Below, one piece after another: positions 24,106 to 31,806 of a stretch of 64,000 nucleotides of DNA. The stretch covers positions 62,001 through 126,000 of the forward strand of contig CAJTMR010000002.1 in assembly GCA_910577325.1 (NCBI GenBank), read 5' to 3'. The notes under the pieces were generated by a model. That model was not told where the DNA came from. It saw only the letters and a program-made list of their open reading frames with translations, and searched no databases. The stretch is from an uncultured Parabacteroides sp. (GTDB lineage Bacteria; Bacteroidota; Bacteroidia; Bacteroidales; Tannerellaceae). Each line of letters begins with the position of its first letter. Within the stretch, counting starts at the first letter, position 1. The position numbers and the translations under genes are program-made.

Positions 24106-25677
24106 ATGAGCAACAAGATTTATCCTATCGGTGTCCAAAACTTCGAGAAGATTCGGAGGGACGGTTATTTTTATGTAGACAAGACGGCCCTCGTCTACCA
24201 ACTGGCAAAAAGCGGGAGTTACTATTTCCTCAGCCGCCCGCGCCGTTTCGGAAAGAGCTTGTTGCTATCTACATTGGAAGCCTATTTCGAAGGCAAGAAA
24301 GAGCTGTTTGCCGGCTTGGCCATCGAGCGGTTGGAGAAAGATTGGGAGCAATATCCGGTTCTGCATCTTGATTTGAACGCCCGCCGATATGAAAATATAG
24401 GGTCGCTCTTGGCTGAATTGAATAAATATCTTGAAATATGGGAACAAGCGTATGATAGCCCGTTTGGAGACCGTAAGCCGGAAGAGCGGTTTTATCAGGT
24501 AATCCGCCGGGCATACGAGGTAACCGGGCAGCGTGTTGTTATTTTGATAGACGAATATGACAAACCTTTGTTACAGACAATCGGAAATCCGGAATTGCAG
24601 GAAGTTTACCGTAGTTTGTTGAAAGCCTTTTATGGTGTGATGAAAAGCGCGGACGGCTATATCCGTTTCGCGATGCTGACGGGTGTGACTAAGTTCAGCA
24701 AAGTGAGTGTTTTCAGTGACCTGAATAATTTGGAAGATATATCGTTTCGTCGTAATTATAACGAATTATGCGGTATCAGTGAACAGGAACTGCAAGACAA
24801 TTTAGGAGATGAGTTACCGGAGTTTTCACGATCATTGGACCTGACGGAGTCGGAATTATGTGACAAACTCCGCCGATATTACGATGGTTATCATTTTGCG
24901 CCTGGTACGGCAGGTATCTATAATCCTTTCAGCCTGCTTCATGCCTTTAAGAATCGGGAATTTGGCAACTATTGGTTTGCAACGGGTACGCCATCCTATT
25001 TAGTTGAGCTCCTGAAACGCAACGGGTACGATCTGGATCGTTTGTCGCATGAAGAGACCGATGCTGAAACGCTCGACGGTGTGGATTCGGTCCACTCCGA
25101 TCCGATCCCGGTAATCTATCAAAGTGGCTATCTGACGATCAAGGGGTATGACTCTCGTTTCGGCACTTATCGTTTGGGTTTCCCAAATTTAGAAGTTGAA
25201 GAGGGATTTGTCAAATACCTATTGCCCTATTATGCCAATGTGAGTGCGTCTAAAACTCCATTTGAAATCGGTCGCTTCGTTCGTGAGGTAGAGGGAGGTG
25301 ACTATGATGCCTTCTTCTGCCGCTTACAAAGTTTTTTTGCCGACACCCCTTACGAAACGATTACCGGTTTGAAGCCGGAGCGTGATACCGAACTTCATTA
25401 TCAGAACGTCCTGTTTATCGTCTTCCGTCTGATCGGGTTGTATACAAAGGTGGAGTATCATACGAACCGGGGCCGTATCGACTTGGTCTTGCAAACGGAT
25501 CGTTATATTTATGTGATGGAATTCAAGTTGAACGGTACGGCAGAGGAGGCCTTGCACCAAATCAACGAAAAACAATATATCCAGCCCTTTGTTGCAGATG
25601 GTCGGAAGATTGTCAAAATCGGTGTGAATTTTTCATCTGAAGCCTGTAATATCGAGAAGTGGGTGGTGGAAAACTGA
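24106..25677 (+). CDS. AAA-ATPase-like / PD-(D/E)XK nuclease protein
   Basis: 523-aa protein of the family common in gut Bacteroidales (AAA-ATPase-like domain PF09820 plus DUF1703 nuclease). It begins KIYPIGVQNFEKIRRDGYFYVDKT, has a Walker-A-like loop SRPRRFGKSLLLSTL near residues 44-58, a Walker-B-like VVILIDEYDKPL near 145, and ends with a PD-(D/E)XK core: GRIDLVLQTDRYIYVMEFKLNG (Asp, Glu-x-Lys) near residues 450-470, then QINEKQYIQPF. Activity of the family is unproven; defence or element-associated roles have been proposed. It heads block A of the island; a decayed relative heads block B at 31010. Confidence 0.88.
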   Translation: MSNKIYPIGVQNFEKIRRDGYFYVDKTALVYQLAKSGSYYFLSRPRRFGKSLLLSTLEAYFEGKKELFAGLAIERLEKDWEQYPVLHLDLNARRYENIGSLLAELNKYLEIWEQAYDSPFGDRKPEERFYQVIRRAYEVTGQRVVILIDEYDKPLLQTIGNPELQEVYRSLLKAFYGVMKSADGYIRFAMLTGVTKFSKVSVFSDLNNLEDISFRRNYNELCGISEQELQDNLGDELPEFSRSLDLTESELCDKLRRYYDGYHFAPGTAGIYNPFSLLHAFKNREFGNYWFATGTPSYLVELLKRNGYDLDRLSHEETDAETLDGVDSVHSDPIPVIYQSGYLTIKGYDSRFGTYRLGFPNLEVEEGFVKYLLPYYANVSASKTPFEIGRFVREVEGGDYDAFFCRLQSFFADTPYETITGLKPERDTELHYQNVLFIVFRLIGLYTKVEYHTNRGRIDLVLQTDRYIYVMEFKLNGTAEEALHQINEKQYIQPFVADGRKIVKIGVNFSSEACNIEKWVVEN

Positions 25678-25762
25678 GATTGTCACCAAAATGTCACGAA
25701 AAAAGAAGGATATATGGGCGAATATTGGTAATATTGCAATATGAAATAACAAACGCAGTACG

Positions 25763-27484
25763 ATGAAAAAATCCATACCCTACATATTCCTTTTGTTGAT
25801 CTTAGGCTTGGCTGCTTGCCGACAGTATCCTCATATTCGTTTTCTTTTGCAGGAGGCGGAAACGCTCATGCCGGATCGTCCAGACAGTTCGTTGATCTTG
25901 TTGGAATCCGTCCGTTTTCCGGAAAAGCTCTCTTCGGAAGACTATGCTACTTGGTGCTTGCTGGTCACGCAGGCGCGGGATAAGAATCATGTGGAGCACA
26001 CGTCGGATTCGTTGATCGATGTGGCGGTGCGGTATTTTGAAAAACACGGTTTGAAGCATAAATATGGGAAAGTTTTATACTATAAAGGCCGTGTTTGCCA
26101 GGATTTGAGGAAAAGAAAAGAAGCATTGATGTTATATCTTAAAGCACGGGATGAGGTCGAAGAGTTGAAAGATTATAATTTGCTGTTTCTGATTTGTTCC
26201 CATTTAGGGACTCTTTATGGCTATCAAGATATGAAGAAGGAGGCTTTGTCTGCTTATCAGGAGTCTTATAAATATGCCGTTTTGGATAAAGATAGTTCTT
26301 CTATTTCTTATTCATTGTCTTATATCGGTAGAATTTACGGTTTGTACAAAAAATGGGATAGCTCCATCGCCAATTATAAACAAGCTGTAAGAATAGCAGA
26401 ATCAATACGGGATAGTTCTGCACTATGGTTGGCAATGAAAGAGTTATCTTCTGTTTATATTAGGGATCGTAACTTTAATGAAGCTTCTACATGTTTATCT
26501 AAGATAGATGGCAATTGGAAAAATAGAATAGTTAAAGATATAGGAAGGTTCTATTTGACAATAGGAAACCTATATCGTTTGAAGGAAGATAATGACAACG
26601 CTATCACATATCTTAATAAAGCCCTTGAGACAAGTAATGTATATACCCGGAGAGAAATTTATCTGTGTTTTTATTATTTGTATGAAGCGACTGGAGATTA
26701 TAAAAAGGCAATTGGCTATAATAACTTGTACAAAGAGTGTACTGATTCTATTCAAATAGCTGAATATCAAAAAAATATTCATGAGATTGCGACTAAATAC
26801 GAGAATGAAAAATTAATGAATATCAATAATGAATTGAGATGGAAGCAAATGCAACGTGTTTGGGTCGGAATTCTGGTTCTTATGGGATTGATTTTTACTG
26901 TAATCTACTTATCTCATATATTGAAGCAAAGGAAAGATGAAATTTGTTTATATCAAGACAGATTGGATCATAATCGATTATTAATTCAAGAGTATGAAGG
27001 TAAGATTACTGATTTGACCTTGCAGATGGGAATGAATGAAGAAGAGCTAAAACAATTACGTGTCGATAGTGTGAAAAATAGAGATTTGATAGAGAGTAAG
27101 GAAAAAGCTTATAGACAACTATCGGCCGAGAAACAAAATTTGTTGCAAGCACTGGAAAGGTTAAATGAAAAGTATCATTATTTTCTTTTAGCAGATTTAC
27201 GGACGAAACCTTATGCTTTGGCAAATGAAGATTGGAAAGAATTATTTATAGAAATCGATATTATTTATGTCGATTTTATCAAACGTTTACGAAGTGAGCA
27301 CCCAGGATTGACTTTCGATGATATCAAATATTGTTGTTTGTTCAAACTTTCTTTTTCCATGGCCGAAATAGCGATTATGATGAATGTCCAATCTTCCTCT
27401 GTAAGTCGGCGGAAATTGCGAATCAAAAAGCATTTTCGGGAAAATGAAAACTTTAATTTAGATGCCTATATTCATCAGTTTTAA
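25763..27484 (+). CDS. Membrane-spanning TPR lipoprotein regulator with HTH
   Basis: 573 aa. A lipoprotein-like signal (LLLILGLAACRQ), a run of tetratricopeptide repeats from about residue 40 to 330 (KVLYYKGRVCQDLRKRKEAL, LGTLYGYQDMKKEALSAYQE and more), one membrane helix near 367-388 (VWVGILVLMGLIFTVIYL), a coiled coil to about 480, and a C-terminal helix-turn-helix (FDDIKYCCLFKLSFSMAEIA, then SVSRRKLRIKKHF). This layout suggests an extracytoplasmic sensor that controls transcription directly. It precedes the block A peptide genes, and a terminator follows it. Paralogue of the protein at 31807; the N-terminal 100 residues are especially close. Which side the N-terminus is on is inferred. Confidence 0.8.
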   Translation: MKKSIPYIFLLLILGLAACRQYPHIRFLLQEAETLMPDRPDSSLILLESVRFPEKLSSEDYATWCLLVTQARDKNHVEHTSDSLIDVAVRYFEKHGLKHKYGKVLYYKGRVCQDLRKRKEALMLYLKARDEVEELKDYNLLFLICSHLGTLYGYQDMKKEALSAYQESYKYAVLDKDSSSISYSLSYIGRIYGLYKKWDSSIANYKQAVRIAESIRDSSALWLAMKELSSVYIRDRNFNEASTCLSKIDGNWKNRIVKDIGRFYLTIGNLYRLKEDNDNAITYLNKALETSNVYTRREIYLCFYYLYEATGDYKKAIGYNNLYKECTDSIQIAEYQKNIHEIATKYENEKLMNINNELRWKQMQRVWVGILVLMGLIFTVIYLSHILKQRKDEICLYQDRLDHNRLLIQEYEGKITDLTLQMGMNEEELKQLRVDSVKNRDLIESKEKAYRQLSAEKQNLLQALERLNEKYHYFLLADLRTKPYALANEDWKELFIEIDIIYVDFIKRLRSEHPGLTFDDIKYCCLFKLSFSMAEIAIMMNVQSSSVSRRKLRIKKHFRENENFNLDAYIHQF

Positions 27485-27492
27485 TCAATCAA

Positions 27493-27515
27493 ATAGGCTT
27501 TTGTCTATTTTTTCG
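27493..27515 (+). terminator. Terminator after the first TPR regulator
   Basis: AAATAGGC, loop TTTT, GTCTATTT (eight pairs, one G-T) followed by a T-run. It separates the regulator from the genes downstream. Confidence 0.7.
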
Positions 27516-27607
27516 AATGTAGAAATTGTTTATATTCCTTATTATTAATTATTTAAGTGCATTTTGTTTGTCTATGTAAAATAATTGTTGTTATGGAATA
27601 CTACCCT

Positions 27608-27615
27608 TATTTTTG
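27608..27615 (+). promoter_or_regulatory. -7 box for block A peptide-island genes
   Basis: TATTTTTG fits TAnnTTTG, 30 nt before the ATG at 27645, giving a leader of about 23 nt as in the block B promoters. Confidence 0.45.
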
Positions 27616-27644
27616 TTTCAGTTTTAATAATAAAAGATAGAACC

Positions 27645-28040
27645 ATGAATCAAACACATTTCAAGAATCTAATGAACAAATTCGTTTGGGGAATTTGCTT
27701 TCTTTTTGTTTGTAGTTTTTCATCTGTGGCTTTAACTACAGATGAAAAGAAGGATATTCCTTTACAAGGTGAATGGGAAGAAGGTAAACGTTCTTTGCAA
27801 GTTGAATGCCCCGTATCCGCTTCTTGGGACGGAACCTGTCTTTATGTCAAGAGCCTTTCCCCTCGTTCGACCATTCATGTTACATTATCTAATGGTGTAG
27901 AAAATATCTGCGATGAAACGATCCCGGCAGGTGCTTGCCCGGCTACCTTATACATAGGGGCATTGGATTCGGGAGAGACATACCAGTTGGTTTTGACCAA
28001 CCAGTTTGGAGATCGATTAGAAGGAATTATTAATCAATGA
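27645..28040 (+). CDS. DUF3244-like secreted protein (block A)
   Basis: 131 aa from ATG 27645. A signal peptide (FVWGICFLFVCSFSSVALT) precedes a compact beta-sandwich: IPLQGEWEEGKRSLQVECPVSASWDGTCL..., ending GETYQLVLTNQFGDRLEGIIN. The order I.L.G.W..G.RS and the G.Y.L....G..L.G ending are the pattern of Bacteroidetes DUF3244 proteins. An upstream in-frame ATG at 27585 would place 20 non-signal-like residues first and overlap the promoter. Paralogue of the protein at 35755. Probably periplasmic or surface; function unknown. Confidence 0.75.
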   Translation: MNQTHFKNLMNKFVWGICFLFVCSFSSVALTTDEKKDIPLQGEWEEGKRSLQVECPVSASWDGTCLYVKSLSPRSTIHVTLSNGVENICDETIPAGACPATLYIGALDSGETYQLVLTNQFGDRLEGIINQ

Positions 28041-28047
28041 TGATATT

Positions 28048-28434
28048 ATGGAACAACTGGTTTTTGAAGAAAAATTTTTCTGGTATTCCGATAGAAATAA
28101 TATGTGGAAAGTGGAATATGATGACATTGTTTCCATTGAATGTGACAAGCCCTATATAAAAATCTTGTTGAAAGGTTCAAAAGCGATTATCATAAAAAAG
28201 AGCTTGCTTGATGTTCAAAAGAATCTGAATGAAAAATTGTTTGTACGGATCAATAGGAAAACAGTTGTCAATATGGAAAATGTTCAATCATTATTTAAAA
28301 AGAAAGATGTATATAGTCTTTTGATGCAGAATGGCTTAGAGTATGTGGTGAGTTTTAGGACAGTAAGTTTGGCTCGGAAATGTTTTTCCCTGTTGAACTC
28401 TTCTGAAAAGAAAGATGAGAATGGAAACATTTAG
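28048..28434 (+). CDS. Stand-alone LytTR-type DNA-binding protein
   Basis: 128 aa consisting almost only of a LytTR domain: WYSDRNNMWKVEYDDIVSIECDKPYIKILL, then the typical FVRINRKTVVNMENVQSLFKK, which is the second half of the DNA-binding beta fold. There is no response-regulator receiver and no membrane segment. It overlaps the next gene by 20 nt. Such single-domain LytTR proteins often regulate bacteriocin or competence loci, which fits the setting. Block B has no counterpart. Confidence 0.8.
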   Translation: MEQLVFEEKFFWYSDRNNMWKVEYDDIVSIECDKPYIKILLKGSKAIIIKKSLLDVQKNLNEKLFVRINRKTVVNMENVQSLFKKKDVYSLLMQNGLEYVVSFRTVSLARKCFSLLNSSEKKDENGNI

Positions 28435-29059
28435 TTTTGAGCAAAAAATGGTTCATCACCTAATCTTGAAGAGTCCGCTCATTGAAGATTTGGGACTGTT
28501 TCACGGGAAGATGGGGATCGCTCTGTTCTTTTTCGAATACGGGCGATCTACCGGTTGTGATGTGTACACCGATATAGCTGAAGAACTTTTGGATGATATC
28601 TGGACACTTATCCATACAGAGCTGTCTTTCCGTTTTGATTCCGGGTTGAGCGGGATTGGCTGGGGAATCGAATACTTGTTGCAGAACCGTTTTATAAGTG
28701 GTGATGGCAATGAGGTTTGCGAAGAAATGGATCGGGTTATTATGCAAACGGATTTGTGTCGTTTGGATGACCTGCGTTTAGATACGGGATTGGAGGGAAT
28801 CTTTTATTATGTCTCGGCCAGAATGCAGGGAGCGGCTTCTCAAAAGAATCCGTTGCCATTCGACTGTCGATACCGGGAAGATTTACACCATGTAAATTCT
28901 TTTTTCGATATGGATGATTTGGACACGTTTTATAACCGTTATCCGGTGTCTGTCTCCCCTTTTTTAAGTTCCGCCCTTTTGACAGAAGAAACTTATCTTT
29001 CAGTTCCTTTGGGGCTGAAAGACGGGCTTGCCGGTTTTTTATTGAAACAGCAAATGTAA
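28415..29059 (+). CDS. LanC-like protein, shortened (block A)
   Basis: 214 aa. Starts FEQKMVHHLILKSPLIEDLGLFHGKMGIALFFFEYGRSTGCDVYTD and has the LanC-like repeat unit FDSGLSGIGWGIEYLLQNRFISGD followed by LDTGLEGIFYYVSAR. These are the G-x-G helix-hairpin units of lanthionine cyclases, but the protein is half the usual 400 residues and I see no zinc-ligand motifs (no CHG, no WC-G). It is thus unlikely to be an active cyclase; a peptide-binding or scaffold role is inferred. Close paralogue of the protein at 38879, and of a segment of the 914-residue fusion. Confidence 0.75.
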   Translation: MRMETFSFEQKMVHHLILKSPLIEDLGLFHGKMGIALFFFEYGRSTGCDVYTDIAEELLDDIWTLIHTELSFRFDSGLSGIGWGIEYLLQNRFISGDGNEVCEEMDRVIMQTDLCRLDDLRLDTGLEGIFYYVSARMQGAASQKNPLPFDCRYREDLHHVNSFFDMDDLDTFYNRYPVSVSPFLSSALLTEETYLSVPLGLKDGLAGFLLKQQM

Positions 29060-29064
29060 AGACT

Positions 29065-29172
29065 ATGAAACATTTGTATATAACGAACGATTATGAAACC
29101 TCTTCCGGTAATGGGATAGGCACTCAAAATAATTTAAGTGAGATTTTTGATTTTTCAAATATAAACGAATGA
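29065..29172 (+). pseudogene. N-terminal relic of a GT4 glycosyltransferase
   Basis: 35 codons, starting MKHLYITNDYETSSGNGIGTQ, which lines up with the start of the intact glycosyltransferase at 39520 (MKNLFIINEVMSSSINGIGTY), including the nucleotide-sugar Gly-x-Gly loop. After GIGTQ the match is lost and the frame stops. It directly follows the LanC-like gene, exactly as the intact GT4 follows its LanC-like gene in block B. Confidence 0.78.
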
Positions 29173-29188
29173 TTTAAAAGAAGAAATT

Positions 29189-30337
29189 ATGACAAAGACA
29201 ATGATTAATTTTGCCTTCTTTTTGTTAGGCATAATAGGGTGTACCGGAAATCAACAAGATAAGTTGTTAGTTGTGGATGTTACAAAAAGTTACCCCAAGG
29301 AAGAACTTACTTTGCAGGATTTCATGGATGTGGAATATCTTGCGTTGGAAACGAATGACGAGTTCCTAGTTCAAGGGAATGTGGCTGCGGTTGGTGAAAA
29401 GTTTTTGATTGTGACGAATATGCGGCAAGGGGATATTTTATTGTTTGACCGGGTAACGGGCAAATACGTGAGGAAAATCAACAGGAAAGGGAACGGACCA
29501 GGAGAATATGTATTGCCGTTTAATATCAGTTTGAATGAAAAAGAAAATATAATGTATGTCAATGACGGCCCTTCCAGCAACATTCAAGTATATGATTTGG
29601 AGGGTGAATATAAACGCACGATACCTTATCGAAAAGGAGCACTTGTTACGAGTTTGTTTGATTTTGATGCCAATCATTTTCTTTCCCAAGACATTTATGC
29701 AGAAGGTAATAAAACTTTTGCAAGTACATTTTTTTTAATGTCGAAGCAAAATGGGGAACGGATGGACATTTCGGTTCCTTTTGAGAAGAGAATTTCTCCG
29801 GTTATCACAAAGCGGGTAGGAGACAAAATGTATGGAAGTTCTCCGCGGATCGGTTTTATCTCTTCTTATCAAGGGAATTGGGTCTTGGCCGAACCTTCTG
29901 CTGATACCATTTATACGTACCGATCCAATCAGGAACTTTGCCCGTTTATCGTTAGGACACCGTCAGTACAGGTGATGAATCCAGAACAATTCCTTTTCCC
30001 TGGTTTGCTTTCCAACCGTTACTTTTTTATGCAAGTTGTAACCAAAGAGTGTGACTTTGAGAAGGATCAGGAGATGCCTGCAGTTAATTTGGCTTATGAC
30101 AGACAAACAGGGAAGATTTTCCAATCGACCGTTTATAATGGAGACTATGAAGGGCGAGAGGAAAAGATGTCGGTTAGTGCACTTGGGGAAGATGTCGCTT
30201 TTGCTGCTAAGTTAGAAGCTTTTGATTTGATAGAAGCAAACAAAGATGGAAAATTGAGAGGCCGTTTAAAAGAGATGGCATCGAAGTTAAACAGTGAAGA
30301 TAATCCAGTAATCATGTTGGTTAAATTAAGAAAGTGA
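29189..30337 (+). CDS. 6-bladed beta-propeller lipoprotein (block A)
   Basis: 382 aa. Lipoprotein signal ending GIIGCTGNQQ, then a repetitive beta fold with the hallmark RKINRKGNGPGEYVLPFNIS near residue 95 and repeated D...Y...G blades (MYVNDGPSSNIQVYDLEGEYKRTIPY). These Bacteroidales propellers (DUF4934/BF3164-like) recur beside C39 exporters and small secreted peptides. Three occur in this island (also 34025 and 41075). Likely surface or periplasmic; a role in binding or sensing the peptide is inferred. Confidence 0.85.
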   Translation: MTKTMINFAFFLLGIIGCTGNQQDKLLVVDVTKSYPKEELTLQDFMDVEYLALETNDEFLVQGNVAAVGEKFLIVTNMRQGDILLFDRVTGKYVRKINRKGNGPGEYVLPFNISLNEKENIMYVNDGPSSNIQVYDLEGEYKRTIPYRKGALVTSLFDFDANHFLSQDIYAEGNKTFASTFFLMSKQNGERMDISVPFEKRISPVITKRVGDKMYGSSPRIGFISSYQGNWVLAEPSADTIYTYRSNQELCPFIVRTPSVQVMNPEQFLFPGLLSNRYFFMQVVTKECDFEKDQEMPAVNLAYDRQTGKIFQSTVYNGDYEGREEKMSVSALGEDVAFAAKLEAFDLIEANKDGKLRGRLKEMASKLNSEDNPVIMLVKLRK

Positions 30338-30351
30338 TGGATTAAAAGATC

Positions 30352-31020
30352 ATGATACACTCATTCCCCCATTTCCCCCAACTTGATGCTGTCGACTGCG
30401 GCCCCACCTGCCTCCGCATGATCGCGAAGCACTACAGCCGTAGCTACTCGGTGCAGTACCTCCGCGAGCAAGCCTTTATCACCCGTGAAGGGGTGTCGAT
30501 GTTAGGCATCAGTGATGCCGCCGAGCGGATCGGGTTCCGGACGATGGGGGTGAAGATCACCTTGGATCAGCTTCGGATGGAAGCGCCGTTGCCCTGCATC
30601 CTGCATTGGAACCAGAATCATTTTGTCGTATTATATAAGGTAAAGAACCGAAGCTATTATATTGCCGATCCTGCCAGCCAAAAGTTGGTCTATGAGGAAG
30701 CGGAATTGGCGCGTTGCTGGTGCAGCACCGTCACGGAGGAAAAAGATACGGGGGCGGCGTTGCTCTTAGAGCCGGGACCTGACTTTTACGATCGCGAGGA
30801 GGAGGATGCCGGGACGGGGAAAGGACTTGCTTTCTTCTTCCGTTATCTGGCTCCTTATCGGCGTGAATTGTTTCAGCTGGTGCTGGGGATGCTGACGACG
30901 AGTATCCTGCAACTGATCCTGCCGTTCCTGCCGCAGAGCTTGGTGGATACGGGGCCTCGAATGCACGATGTCCGCCTTGTTCTTGAGCATGTCGTTAAAA
31001 GTAATAATTATGAGCAATAA
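30352..31020 (+). CDS. Truncated C39 peptidase-ABC exporter: C39 domain plus one helix
   Basis: 222 aa. Residues 1-150 are a complete C39 leader-peptidase domain with Cys16 (LDAVDCGPTCLRMIAKHYSRSY), a His in LHWNQNHFVVLY and Asp in IADPASQ. The first membrane helix of the exporter follows, but after VDTG (residue about 200) the coding sequence switches to 20 unrelated residues and stops; the remaining 500 residues of the transporter are missing. Over about 430 bp (30397-30825) it differs from the intact exporter at 44891 by one base; beyond that the two diverge. It may be a pseudogene or a free-standing leader peptidase. The stop overlaps the start of the decayed ATPase copy. Confidence 0.8.
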   Translation: MIHSFPHFPQLDAVDCGPTCLRMIAKHYSRSYSVQYLREQAFITREGVSMLGISDAAERIGFRTMGVKITLDQLRMEAPLPCILHWNQNHFVVLYKVKNRSYYIADPASQKLVYEEAELARCWCSTVTEEKDTGAALLLEPGPDFYDREEEDAGTGKGLAFFFRYLAPYRRELFQLVLGMLTTSILQLILPFLPQSLVDTGPRMHDVRLVLEHVVKSNNYEQ

Positions 31021-31689
31021 AATTTATCCCATCGGTGTCCAGAACTTTGAGAGTCTTCGTAAGGACCTACACCTTGATTTGAATGCAAAGAAGTTCGATA
31101 CGCCGGAGGATTTAATTCATTTGATCGACCGTCAATTGCTTGTCTTTGAACAGGAATATGGTTCAGTCTCTTCCGATGTGACCATCGGACCGTTTAGTCT
31201 CCCTTATCCGGAACGCCCTCCTATTTGGTTGAACTCCTGAAACGTAATCGGTATGATCTGGACCGTTTGGCGCATGAAGAGACCGATGCGGATACGCTTG
31301 ACGGCGTGGATTCGGTCGATACGGATCCGATCCCTGTGATTTACCAGAGCGGCTACCTGACGATCAAGGGGTATGATGCGGAATTTTGTATATATCGGCT
31401 TTGTTTCCCGAATATGGAAGTGGAAGAGGGTTTTGTCAAATACCTGTTGCCCTATTATGCCCATGTCAGCGGATCGAAGACGTCGTTTGAAATCAGTCGT
31501 TTGCAAAGTTTCTTTGCCGACACCCCATACGAAACGATTGCCGGTTTGAAGCCGGATCGTGACACGGAACTGCATTACCAGAATGTCCTGTTTATCGTCT
31601 TCTGCCAGATCAACGAGAAACAATATGCCCAACCCTTTGCCTCCGACGGCCGGCAAGTCGTTAAAATCGGAGTGAACTTTTCATCCTAA
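31010..31689 (+). pseudogene. Decayed copy of the AAA-ATPase/PD-(D/E)XK gene
   Basis: Relic of a paralogue of the gene at 24106. It keeps the first 19 residues (MSNKIYPIGVQNFESLRKD), then jumps to LHLDLNAKKFDT, so the Walker-A region (about 64 residues) is gone. A second loss joins about residue 130 to about 296, with a frameshift near 31215-31240. Two further short deletions remove FVREVEGGDYDAFFC-like sequence and the GRIDLVL...EFKLNG nuclease core. The closing QINEKQYAQPF and KIGVNFSS remain. Every catalytic motif of the intact protein is lost. Confidence 0.88.
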
Positions 31690-31806
31690 ACCCGCAATAT
31701 CAAGAAGTGGGTGGTAGAGAGTTGATATTTCCCTATCGGAACAATTATTGGAAATTCCGGAAAATAATCGTACTATTGTCCCCAATTAATGATAGAATAC
31801 GATTAA

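Noticed and set aside
28415..29059. Calling the LanC-like protein an active lanthipeptide cyclase
   Set aside because: Half length and no zinc-ligand motifs; no LanB or LanM dehydratase is present, so lanthionine formation is not supported.
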